A DNA stretch of 44,378 bases from Opitutia bacterium (GTDB taxonomy: Bacteria > Verrucomicrobiota > Verrucomicrobiia > Opitutales > Opitutaceae). Under the pieces are notes generated by a model, which was given only the letters and a program-made list of their open reading frames with translations, was not told the DNA's origin and made no database searches. Positions 26,983-34,418 of the stretch are shown here, one piece after another. The position numbers were made by a program, and so were the translations under genes. Where the stretch lies: the NCBI GenBank assembly GCA_947452315.1, contig CANGCX010000012.1, positions 1 to 44,378 on the forward strand. Direction: 5' to 3'. Position 1 is the stretch's first letter; each line of letters starts with the position of its first letter.

Positions 26983-27954
26983 TTAGATCGGAGCGAGCGT
27001 GCACAACGCGTCGCCCGCTCGGACCGAGCGCTGGATGCGCAACATTACAATTCGGCCTTTGCGTTCGGCCTGAATCGTGGCGCCGCCCAACTTGCCCAAA
27101 TAGTGTACAAGGCCGATCGTGGTGCCGCGCTGGACGTGATCGCCAACTTTTACGCTCGGTACAAAAAGCCCGTCGTGCGGCGAGGGATGGTGAATTTGCA
27201 GATGCGCCTCATCGGCATCTCGGGTCGTGCGGAGAATTTGGTGACGCAACTTAGCTTTGCGTTTGGAGGGTACGCACCCAATTGCTGCGAGCAGGTGGAG
27301 AAGTCCGCTTTCGAGCGCGCGCAGATCGCGGGAGTCGACATTGCCGGTGCCGCGACACTCCACATAGATCGCGGGAATATTGCGGTTAAAAGCCGCACTC
27401 AGTGTGCGGCCCGGCAGAAAGGGGCCCGCCCAGCACCAAAACGCATCGAAGCACGCGGCCATCGTGCGTTGCGTTCGGTTTATATTCCGCTGGTGGCTGA
27501 TGAATCCGGTCCAAGGCAGCAATTCATACGCGCGACCTGCGCTGTGCAAATCGACATAGTGGGTGGCTTGAGCGAGCACTTGGGTGTCGAAAAGATGCGC
27601 CAGACGCTGCGTGATACTTCCTCTAGCTTTTCCGGGAAACGCGCGGGCGAGATTCACTTCGTCTGCGGGCGCCGATCTGAGGCCGGCGTAATAAGCTGCT
27701 TCATTCAATACGGGGATCATGACCACCGAGCCGCAAAGCGATTGTGGGCGCCAGTGTTCGGCCCATTGGCGCAGAAGCGTGGGGCCTTCGTATTCGTCAC
27801 CGTGGGTGGCGCCATTGATCACCAGCACGGGTCCGTCTCCGCCGCGCCATATGAATAGATCGAAGCCGACGCCCCGCGCGGAAATTCTACGCTGGTGAAA
27901 GCCGGTAGACAGGCGCTTAAATTCAATGGAAAATTTGGACGAGGATAGACCCAT
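26983..27954 (-). CDS. M14 succinylglutamate desuccinylase/aspartoacylase family deacylase
   Basis: 323-residue zinc amidohydrolase. Zinc ligands are His51 and Glu54 in ATHGDEYEG and His137 in DLHSAG. The substrate/Arg segment is EVNLARAFPG and the catalytic Glu is E199 in YVECRGTG. A C-terminal beta-domain (VGDHVQRGTTIGLVHYLG) follows. The family removes acyl groups from N-acyl amino acids. The likely start is the ATG at 27954; it shares the CCATGG with the start of the opposite-strand gene. Read against its neighbours it may free an amino group on the imported compound. Confidence 0.84.
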   Translation of the reverse strand: MGLSSSKFSIEFKRLSTGFHQRRISARGVGFDLFIWRGGDGPVLVINGATHGDEYEGPTLLRQWAEHWRPQSLCGSVVMIPVLNEAAYYAGLRSAPADEVNLARAFPGKARGSITQRLAHLFDTQVLAQATHYVDLHSAGRAYELLPWTGFISHQRNINRTQRTMAACFDAFWCWAGPFLPGRTLSAAFNRNIPAIYVECRGTGNVDSRDLRALESGLLHLLAAIGCVPSKRKAKLRHQILRTTRDADEAHLQIHHPSPHDGLFVPSVKVGDHVQRGTTIGLVHYLGKLGGATIQAERKGRIVMLRIQRSVRAGDALCTLAPI

Positions 27955-29074
27955 GGAAAAAACAAAGACGACTAAGGACAAAAAACTACGAGCGAAGTCT
28001 ACTGTGGCGCAACCCCGCGTGACTGGCCAACGCAGAAAACCAGTTGTGCGCTGGATTACGGAAGGCACGCGTAAATTGCTCGTCTTAGAAAATTCGTTTT
28101 GTCGTATCTCCCTTTGGCCCGAGATGGGTGGCGCGATCGTAAGCTACGTCGATCTGGCTAGTGGCGTGGACATTATCTGGCGAAATTTTTACGGCCAACC
28201 GGCCCGGTTGAGTAGTCTCGATCAACCCATGCGTAATGGCAGTGATCTGTACGATGTTATGGATGGTAGTTGGTATGTCTCTTTGCCCAACGGTTTTTTT
28301 GCCGGCGATTATTTTGGTGCTCCTCTTGGTACTCATGGTGAATTGCGTAGTTTGCCCTGGGTGGTGACGGATATTGCCGCGACGCGCGAAGAGGTGCGTG
28401 TGACGATGCTCGGTCGTTCGGTTCGCACGCCGCTTGTTTACCACCGTGAACTCAAATTGCGCCGCGATAGCGCGCTCATGCACTGGCGGGAGACTTTGGA
28501 AAACCGTTGGGCCGAGTCCTTACCCGTCGCGTGGTTGCAACATCCGACTTGGGGTGGCCCGCTTTTGGACGGTGCGCAGCTAATTACGCCGGCGAGAAAA
28601 GTGAACGTCTTTAAGGCTGATGCGCCAGAAGGACTGCAATTGCGTTCAGGATATCGTGGTAAATGGCCATTTGTGCCAGAGCGGGTCGGAGGAAAATTGC
28701 GCGATTGCAGTATAGTGCCACCGGCGGGTAGCGGGCGCGATCATTCCGTGCAGTTGACCGATTTCGAAGCTGGGTGGGGTTGTGTCTGGAATCAGCGGCG
28801 TAAGCTCGGTTTTGCGCTCGAGTGGGACCTAAACACCTTTCCTTACGCGTGGTCGTGGAACTGCAGCGGTGGCGTGAAACAATATCCACTCTGGGGTGAA
28901 GGTCACATCATCACGCTGCAGCCTAGTACCTCACCAGTGGGACGATGGCCGGATTTATTGCGGGCTGGCGCGGTACTTACGGTGCCAGCGCGCGGCAAAG
29001 TTTCGACTACGATGACAACGGGCTTTGTCACTACGCCTCGTGGCTCTTGGTCTAAAGCGGAGGCTGCGTTATGA
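27953..29074 (+). CDS. aldose-1-epimerase-like / DUF4432 family protein
   Basis: 373-residue galactose-mutarotase-fold protein. FCRISLWPEMGGAIVSYVD opens the fold, and LVYHRELKLRRDSALMHWRE and VAWLQHPTWGGPLLDGA are typical of the aldose-epimerase-like carbohydrate-binding group. The start at 27953 has a GAGGA Shine-Dalgarno eight bases upstream; a second ATG at 27926 lacks one. The first 30 residues are highly basic (KTKTTKDKK and similar). Probable role: anomer interconversion or recognition of a sugar. It overlaps the next gene by ATGA. Confidence 0.78.
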   Translation: MEKTKTTKDKKLRAKSTVAQPRVTGQRRKPVVRWITEGTRKLLVLENSFCRISLWPEMGGAIVSYVDLASGVDIIWRNFYGQPARLSSLDQPMRNGSDLYDVMDGSWYVSLPNGFFAGDYFGAPLGTHGELRSLPWVVTDIAATREEVRVTMLGRSVRTPLVYHRELKLRRDSALMHWRETLENRWAESLPVAWLQHPTWGGPLLDGAQLITPARKVNVFKADAPEGLQLRSGYRGKWPFVPERVGGKLRDCSIVPPAGSGRDHSVQLTDFEAGWGCVWNQRRKLGFALEWDLNTFPYAWSWNCSGGVKQYPLWGEGHIITLQPSTSPVGRWPDLLRAGAVLTVPARGKVSTTMTTGFVTTPRGSWSKAEAAL

Positions 29075-30147
29075 ATCTCTGGAAACATGCCGCGAAGTGG
29101 GATGCGCCACCGAGCGAAGACGCGGTGACGCTAGGAGAAGGCGGGACTCCACTGGTACGTTCGCGTGTGATCGGACCGGCGCTCGGATTGAAAAATCTCT
29201 GGTTTAAAATTGAAGGATGTAATCCCACTGGCTCATACAAGGATCGTTTCGCAGCCTCAGCCGTGACCCATTTGAAGCGTGATGGTCGCGTCGCCTGTCT
29301 TGGAACTTCGAGCGGCAACACAGGCGCAGCCTTAGCGGCGTATTGTGCCCGCGCTGGGATTCGCTGTTTTCTCGCTATCGTGGAAGGCGCGCCCGAGGGG
29401 AAGCTACGGCAGATGCGCGCTTACGGTGCCCAGCTGATTCGCATTAAAAACTTCGGTTCATCACCGGCGGTCATTGATGAAGTGATGACAGGTCTGCGCG
29501 GTCTCGCGAGTGAACTGGGCGCCGGGTTTGAAGTGAGTGCATTTTGTTTTTCACCGCGAGGCATGGCTGGCGTAGAAACGATGGGATTGGAAGTCGCCGA
29601 GGCCATGGCCGGTGAACGCTTTAGCATTTTCAGTCCGGCTGGAGGCGGTGGACTTACGCTGGCAGTCGCACGTGGTGTTAAATCTTGGGGTGGAGCAGGG
29701 CGCGTGCATTGCGTGCAACCAGTAGGAAACGACACCATAGCTTCAAGGTTGCGCGCGGGGGAGAGTCGCGCCGTGGCCACGCCTTCGACTACAAGCATTA
29801 GCGGTTTACAGGTGGGGAGCGTATTGGATGGCGATGAAGTCATCGCGGCGTGTCGTGGCCTCGGCGGTACGGGTTATGTAGTGGCCGATGAAACCGTATG
29901 GTCCTGGCAAGCACGGCTTGCGCGTGAAGAGGGGATTTTTTCTGAGCCTGCAGGGGCGGTAGCGCTCGCAGGTCTCGAGCAAGCAGTGGCTCGAGGTGAG
30001 ATCGCACTCGACGAACATGCAGTTTGTCTCGTCACCGGTAGCGGGTTTAAGGATGAGCGCTCATTGTTGCGGATGACCGGTGAGACGCCGACTCCGCTGG
30101 TTGAGCGCTTTGCGGATTTTGCGCACGCGGTGCGGGCCGGGCTCTAG
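29071..30147 (+). CDS. threonine-synthase-like PLP-dependent enzyme
   Basis: 358-residue fold-type II PLP enzyme of the ThrC family. The Schiff-base Lys is K57 in NPTGSYKDRF; SSGNTGAALAAY binds the substrate carboxylate or phosphate, and GGGGLT binds the PLP phosphate. Genuine ThrC converts O-phosphohomoserine to threonine. Here the gene is embedded in a sugar-acid locus and coupled by ATGA to the epimerase-like gene, so a beta/gamma-elimination on another amino acid is possible. No homoserine-pathway gene is nearby. Confidence 0.85.
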   Translation: MNLWKHAAKWDAPPSEDAVTLGEGGTPLVRSRVIGPALGLKNLWFKIEGCNPTGSYKDRFAASAVTHLKRDGRVACLGTSSGNTGAALAAYCARAGIRCFLAIVEGAPEGKLRQMRAYGAQLIRIKNFGSSPAVIDEVMTGLRGLASELGAGFEVSAFCFSPRGMAGVETMGLEVAEAMAGERFSIFSPAGGGGLTLAVARGVKSWGGAGRVHCVQPVGNDTIASRLRAGESRAVATPSTTSISGLQVGSVLDGDEVIAACRGLGGTGYVVADETVWSWQARLAREEGIFSEPAGAVALAGLEQAVARGEIALDEHAVCLVTGSGFKDERSLLRMTGETPTPLVERFADFAHAVRAGL

Positions 30148-30149
30148 TT

Positions 30150-30923
30150 TTAAGCGAGGCTGTCGTTAAGCGTCTGGGCGAAGGCGGGCAGCATTTTCAT
30201 AACCGCACCGAAATCGCTGCCGTGGGCGATAAGTTGAGCCCCTTGATTTTTTAGCAAAGCGATGTCTTCGGCTGTGCCAGACGGGCGACCCCAAGCGATA
30301 CCGTGTTTGGCTGCGGCTGCGGCGACGGTGGCTTGGGCTGCGATCATTTTTGGATTTTTCCAATCAAGTGGGCAACCAAGGCGCAAGGAGAGGTCGCCTG
30401 GGCCGATGAACAGTCCGTCGATTCCGGGCGTGCCTGCGATGGCGTCGATATTGGCGAGGGCTTCTGGAGTTTCAATTTGGACGATGAGAAACGTATCGGA
30501 GTTGGCGGCGGCGGGGTAGGTGAGTGTACCTTCGAGGTAGAAATTATTGTCGAGACCGGCTCCATCGAGACCGCGTTGACCGAGCGGTGGGAATTTCACA
30601 GCTTGAGCGAGAAATTTAGCCTCGGCCGCTGTATTGACGAGTGGGATCATCAGGCCGGTGGCGCCGTCTTCGAGCAGATGGTAGAGATCGGTGGCGTTGC
30701 GGCTACCGGTGCGAACGATACAGTCAATGTTGGCTAGGTGGTGCATCGCGATCATGCGTTGCAGCTCGTGCCGTTCCCAGGTGCTGTGTTCGCTGTCGAG
30801 CCAAATGGCATCAAAGCCGGCCTTGGCGGCGTGCGCGGGCATCATTGTGGTGGGATAATACATGCACGCGATGCGAGCGGCTAGACCTTGACGAATACGG
30901 GAGCGAATGAGGGAAGGGCGCAT
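30150..30923 (-). CDS. HpcH/HpaI family class II aldolase (copy 1)
   Basis: 257-residue metal-dependent pyruvate aldolase. Conserved residues are the base His in WLDSEHSTW, Arg in LGQRGLDG, the metal ligands Glu in IVQIETPEA and Asp in FIGPGDLSLRLG. The family cleaves 2-keto-3-deoxy or 4-hydroxy-2-keto acids to pyruvate plus an aldehyde. It is convergent with the threonine-synthase-like gene with two bases between stop codons. The second copy (33427-34248) is divergent in sequence, suggesting different substrates. Confidence 0.9.
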   Translation of the reverse strand: MRPSLIRSRIRQGLAARIACMYYPTTMMPAHAAKAGFDAIWLDSEHSTWERHELQRMIAMHHLANIDCIVRTGSRNATDLYHLLEDGATGLMIPLVNTAAEAKFLAQAVKFPPLGQRGLDGAGLDNNFYLEGTLTYPAAANSDTFLIVQIETPEALANIDAIAGTPGIDGLFIGPGDLSLRLGCPLDWKNPKMIAAQATVAAAAAKHGIAWGRPSGTAEDIALLKNQGAQLIAHGSDFGAVMKMLPAFAQTLNDSLA

Positions 30924-31111
30924 GAAATTTGAGATTGTTGAATAGGTGAAGTGGGGCTCTAGGACAATCGGGGAATTTTTGGCATGTGATATGACCAGTT
31001 GAGGAGCGTTGCCCGATAAGAAGATGAGCGTGAAAAATTGGCCTCGCGAAACGATCTCGCCGTTAAAGTAAAAAATTGCAGACGTATATGTCGCCCCATC
31101 CCCCTTCGCCC

Positions 31112-32173
31112 ATGTTTCGTTTTCTCGCTCCTTGTGGTCTCGCGTTTGCGCCTTTGTTCGCCGTGGCGAGCGATTCAGCCTCTGCCGCGAATTTGACGTG
31201 GACGCAACAACCGACCTACCCGCTGACTCCAGGCATGGCGGGCATTATTGCCGGAGCTCATGCGGGGGTGATGATTGCTGCGGGCGGTGCGAACTTTCCG
31301 GACAAGATGCCGTGGGAAGGTGGGAAGAAGGTTTATTACGATGAGATTTTTGTTTTGGCACCGAGGGATAAAGCCTGGCGGATGGCAGGAAAATTGCCTG
31401 CGGGTCGCGCTTACTCCGCGGTGGTTTCGACGGCGGAGGGTGTGTGGGTGATTGGTGGGGAAAACTCTGAGCATATTTTTCAAGACACGTTGCTGCTGCG
31501 CTGGGATGGGAAAACCGTCGTGGTGGAAACAGGACCAAATTTGCCGGCCCCTCGGACGAGTGCGGTGGCGACAGGGCTTAATGGCAGCCTTTATGTGGCG
31601 GGCGGTTATGCCCCCGGTCCGGTGCGTTTGAGCAGCGGGGATTTTTGGCGACTCGATCTGGCTGAGTCCGACAGGAGCTGGAAGGCGCTGCCGACGTGGA
31701 CTGGTCCTACCCGCGCGCAAGCCGTTATGGCGGGGCTTGAGGGCGCGGTTTATTTATTCAGCGGTTTGGAAATGACGGTCGATGCCGATGGAAAACCGAA
31801 GCCTAACTATTTGGGCGATGCGTATCGGTATCAAGATCAGCGCTGGGAGCGGTTGCCGGATATGCCCTGGACTGCGATCGCAGCACCAAGTCCGGCGCCG
31901 GTTACAGTAACGCCGGCGCGGGTGTATGTGTTGGGCGGGGTGGACAGTCGAATGGTGGGCAAGGTGCCGCGCGAGACGAGGGTGCCGGATCACATGATGT
32001 ATTTCGATGTAGCATCTCAGGCTTGGAAAACAATGGAGGCGCGTTGGCCCGACCCGGTGGTGACCTCACCAGCGGTAGCTTTCGCGGGCCAGTGGTGGAT
32101 CGTTTCCGGAGAAATCATGGCTGGAGTTCGCACAAATAACGTGTGGTCCTGGGAACCGGGGGTTAATCCGTGA
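31112..32173 (+). CDS. secreted kelch-repeat protein, N-acetylneuraminate epimerase (NanM)-like
   Basis: 353-residue six-bladed kelch propeller behind a signal peptide (MFRFLAPCGLAFAPLFAVAS). Repeats show the GG-turn pattern: VMIAAGGANFPD, GVWVIGGENSE, SLYVAGGYAPG, AVYLFSGLEM, RVYVLGGVDSR and WWIVSGEIM. NanM-type mutarotases open the same way with a GGANFP motif. The reaction in that family is anomer conversion of a released sialate in the periplasm. The ATG at 31112 is chosen because it opens the signal peptide; TTG 31076 and ATG 31088 are alternatives. It overlaps the MFS gene by GTGA, which ties it to uptake. Confidence 0.85.
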   Translation: MFRFLAPCGLAFAPLFAVASDSASAANLTWTQQPTYPLTPGMAGIIAGAHAGVMIAAGGANFPDKMPWEGGKKVYYDEIFVLAPRDKAWRMAGKLPAGRAYSAVVSTAEGVWVIGGENSEHIFQDTLLLRWDGKTVVVETGPNLPAPRTSAVATGLNGSLYVAGGYAPGPVRLSSGDFWRLDLAESDRSWKALPTWTGPTRAQAVMAGLEGAVYLFSGLEMTVDADGKPKPNYLGDAYRYQDQRWERLPDMPWTAIAAPSPAPVTVTPARVYVLGGVDSRMVGKVPRETRVPDHMMYFDVASQAWKTMEARWPDPVVTSPAVAFAGQWWIVSGEIMAGVRTNNVWSWEPGVNP

Positions 32174-33405
32174 GCTCCATCGAAGTCACGCCGCAGCGCG
32201 CTTGGTTAATTGTCGCGTTGCTTTGGTGTGTTGGGTTTTTAAATTATTTGGATCGGGTAATGATTACTACTATGCGCCAGTCGATCATGGATGCGATTCC
32301 CATGACTGATGCGCAATTTGGATTACTGACGACAGTCTTTCTTATTGTTTACGGCGTATTGAGTCCCTTTGCGGGTTATTTGGCTGATCGCTTCAATCGC
32401 AGTCATGTGATTTTGGTGAGTCTGATCGCCTGGTCGCTGATCACATGGTTGACGGCGCATGCGACGACTTACGGGCAGTTGCTCACGACGCGTGCGCTCA
32501 TGGGAGTGAGTGAGGCGTGTTATATACCGGCAGCACTGGCGCTCATTGCGGATTATCACCGAACGAAAACGCGTTCGCTGGCCAATGGTGTGCATTTAAG
32601 TGGAGTGATGGTAGGTGCAGGTATGGGCGGCATCGGGGGCATGATCGCGGAGAGTCATGGTTGGGCGCAGGCCTTCGCTTGGTTTGGTCAACTCGGAGTC
32701 GTGGTGGCGATTGTTTCGGCCTTTTTTCTGCGCGATGTGCGGGTGATGGTCGCGCCCTCGACGACCAGCGCGGCCGATGAAGAAAAGGTTACTTTAGGGG
32801 AGGCTTTACGGAGTTTATTTAGCAGTCGGGCCTTTTTAATGGCACTAGGTCACTGGGGCCTGTTGGGGATGAGTGTGTGGGCGGTGGTCGGTTGGATGCC
32901 GACATATCTTAAAGAACATTTTTCGCTCGGGCAGGGGATTGCGGGACTTTCGGCGACGGGTTATTATCAGGGCGCGTCAATTGTCGGCGTCTTGTTTGGT
33001 GGTTATTGGGCCGATCGCTGGAGTAAGACCAAGTTGAACGCGCCTGTGATTGTGCCGTTAATTGGATTAATCGTAGCCGCGCCAGCAATCATGCTGTCCT
33101 CGAGTACTTCGTTTCTACCGCTGGCCATCGGAGGGTTGATGGTGTTCGGTCTGACAAAATCTTTCTCCGATGCTAATATGATGCCGATTCTTACGTTGAT
33201 TTCGGATCGGCGGTATCGCGCAACGGGATATGGGATACTCAATCTGTGCTCATGTATTGTAGGAGGAATTACGATTTATGCCGGCGGGGCATTGCGTGAC
33301 GCGAAGATCGACGTGAGCACGATCTTCCGCTTCGGCGCGGGTAGCCTCGTTGTTTGCGCGTTACTGCTTTATTTAATCTTTGGTCTAACCGCCCGAAAAT
33401 CTTGA
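32170..33405 (+). CDS. MFS transporter, anion:cation symporter (ACS) type
   Basis: 411-residue inner-membrane symporter with twelve hydrophobic segments. FLNYLDRVMITTMR in TM1 and GYLADRFNRSHVILV after TM2 are typical of the ACS group that moves hexuronates, glucarate, phthalate and, in animals, sialic acid. The GTG start at 32170 overlaps the stop of the kelch gene, indicating coupled translation. It is the best candidate for the inner-membrane uptake step of this locus, for an acidic sugar. Confidence 0.87.
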   Translation: MSSIEVTPQRAWLIVALLWCVGFLNYLDRVMITTMRQSIMDAIPMTDAQFGLLTTVFLIVYGVLSPFAGYLADRFNRSHVILVSLIAWSLITWLTAHATTYGQLLTTRALMGVSEACYIPAALALIADYHRTKTRSLANGVHLSGVMVGAGMGGIGGMIAESHGWAQAFAWFGQLGVVVAIVSAFFLRDVRVMVAPSTTSAADEEKVTLGEALRSLFSSRAFLMALGHWGLLGMSVWAVVGWMPTYLKEHFSLGQGIAGLSATGYYQGASIVGVLFGGYWADRWSKTKLNAPVIVPLIGLIVAAPAIMLSSSTSFLPLAIGGLMVFGLTKSFSDANMMPILTLISDRRYRATGYGILNLCSCIVGGITIYAGGALRDAKIDVSTIFRFGAGSLVVCALLLYLIFGLTARKS

Positions 33406-33426
33406 GGCGCGAGCGAGGGCTCGAAA

Positions 33427-34248
33427 TCAACCGTAGGGGGTGCGATCGGTGGGTTTTAATTTTTCGGGCAATGCGTCGATGGAAGTGCTGACGAGCTCGA
33501 GTCGTTGTTTGGTGTATGCGCCGAGGGCGAGCACGTCAGCCCCGACGTTGAAGACTTGGTGGCCTTCTGCGACGAGTTCTTCAAAGGGTGCAAACAAACC
33601 TGAGGTCATCACAAATTTCCCGTGGCGGCGCGCGACAGCGGCGACGTGTTTACGTGCGGCGACGACTTCAGGCGCATTGATTTGTCCGGCCAGCCCGATG
33701 CGGTGGCTGAAATCTCCGGGGCCAAACATGATGCCGTTGTAACCGGGCACCGCGGCGATGGCTTCCACGTTGGCTAGGGCCTCAGGCGACTCGATTTGCA
33801 GGATGATGACGCGCTCTTCGTTGCTGTGGCGTAAGTAATCAGTGAGAGGAATGAGGCAGTAGCGTCCGTCCGTGTTGCCACCGTCGATCGCACGTTGGCC
33901 GATGGGATGGAAGCGGGTCCAGGCGACGATTTGGCGAGCTTCGTCGGCGGTGGTGACGTGCGGGACGATGATCCCTGTTGCATCGGCTTCAAACGGACGA
34001 ACGTAATCGCTGTAGCTGCCTTTGGCTACACGCACCAGCGAGTCCATGTTGTGGATGCGGGCGGCTCGGATTTGGTGCTCGAGATTGGACCAATCGTTGG
34101 GCACGTGTTCCTGGCAGATCCAGACGGCGTCGCAGCCACTGAGCCCGGCGATTTCGATGACACGCGGGTCGTTTAGATTGACCTTAAAACTTGTCGGTAA
34201 CTGGTTGCGGCGAAGTTGGGCTAGAATGCGGCTGGGGCGTAGTTTCAT
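33427..34248 (-). CDS. HpcH/HpaI family class II aldolase (copy 2)
   Basis: 273-residue relative of the 30150-30923 enzyme. It retains the base-region His (WICQEHVPND), Arg (IGQRAIDGG), metal ligands (ILQIESPEA, FGPGDFSHRIG) and the C-terminal FNVGADVLALG segment. It is more distant from the first copy than a recent duplicate would be. It is convergent with the MFS gene and divergent from the BNR-SGNH gene, with a 170-base intergenic region that contains two strong inverted repeats. Confidence 0.9.
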   Translation of the reverse strand: MKLRPSRILAQLRRNQLPTSFKVNLNDPRVIEIAGLSGCDAVWICQEHVPNDWSNLEHQIRAARIHNMDSLVRVAKGSYSDYVRPFEADATGIIVPHVTTADEARQIVAWTRFHPIGQRAIDGGNTDGRYCLIPLTDYLRHSNEERVIILQIESPEALANVEAIAAVPGYNGIMFGPGDFSHRIGLAGQINAPEVVAARKHVAAVARRHGKFVMTSGLFAPFEELVAEGHQVFNVGADVLALGAYTKQRLELVSTSIDALPEKLKPTDRTPYG

Positions 34249-34356
34249 GTGCGAAAGGGGCGGGTTTGATTTAGAGTTAACCTAGTAAACCATTTGCGGA
34301 ATGCAGCGCGGATCAACGTCGTTTAGCTGGCTAGTGTAAGTTACCAATACTTTGAA

Positions 34357-34409
34357 ATCGCACTCGGTGGGAGTGCGATATCATTTACTGACAGTTCTCA
34401 TGTGAGAAC
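34357..34409. promoter_or_regulatory. two tandem inverted repeats upstream of the BNR-SGNH gene
   Basis: The first has nine perfect pairs, ATCGCACTC (34357-34365) and GAGTGCGAT (34371-34379). The second has seven, GTTCTCA (34394-34400) and TGAGAAC (34403-34409), with a two-base centre like a repressor operator. The second ends nine bases before the ATG at 34419. They could be an operator pair or a leader structure that hides the start codon; no -10/-35 is evident. Confidence 0.55.
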
Positions 34410-34418
34410 CCTTACCCC

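Noticed and set aside
26908-27858. Plus-strand open frame opposite the M14 deacylase.
   Set aside because: The minus-strand gene keeps all zinc ligands and the family pattern; the plus-strand frame has none and overlaps the end of the SDR gene.
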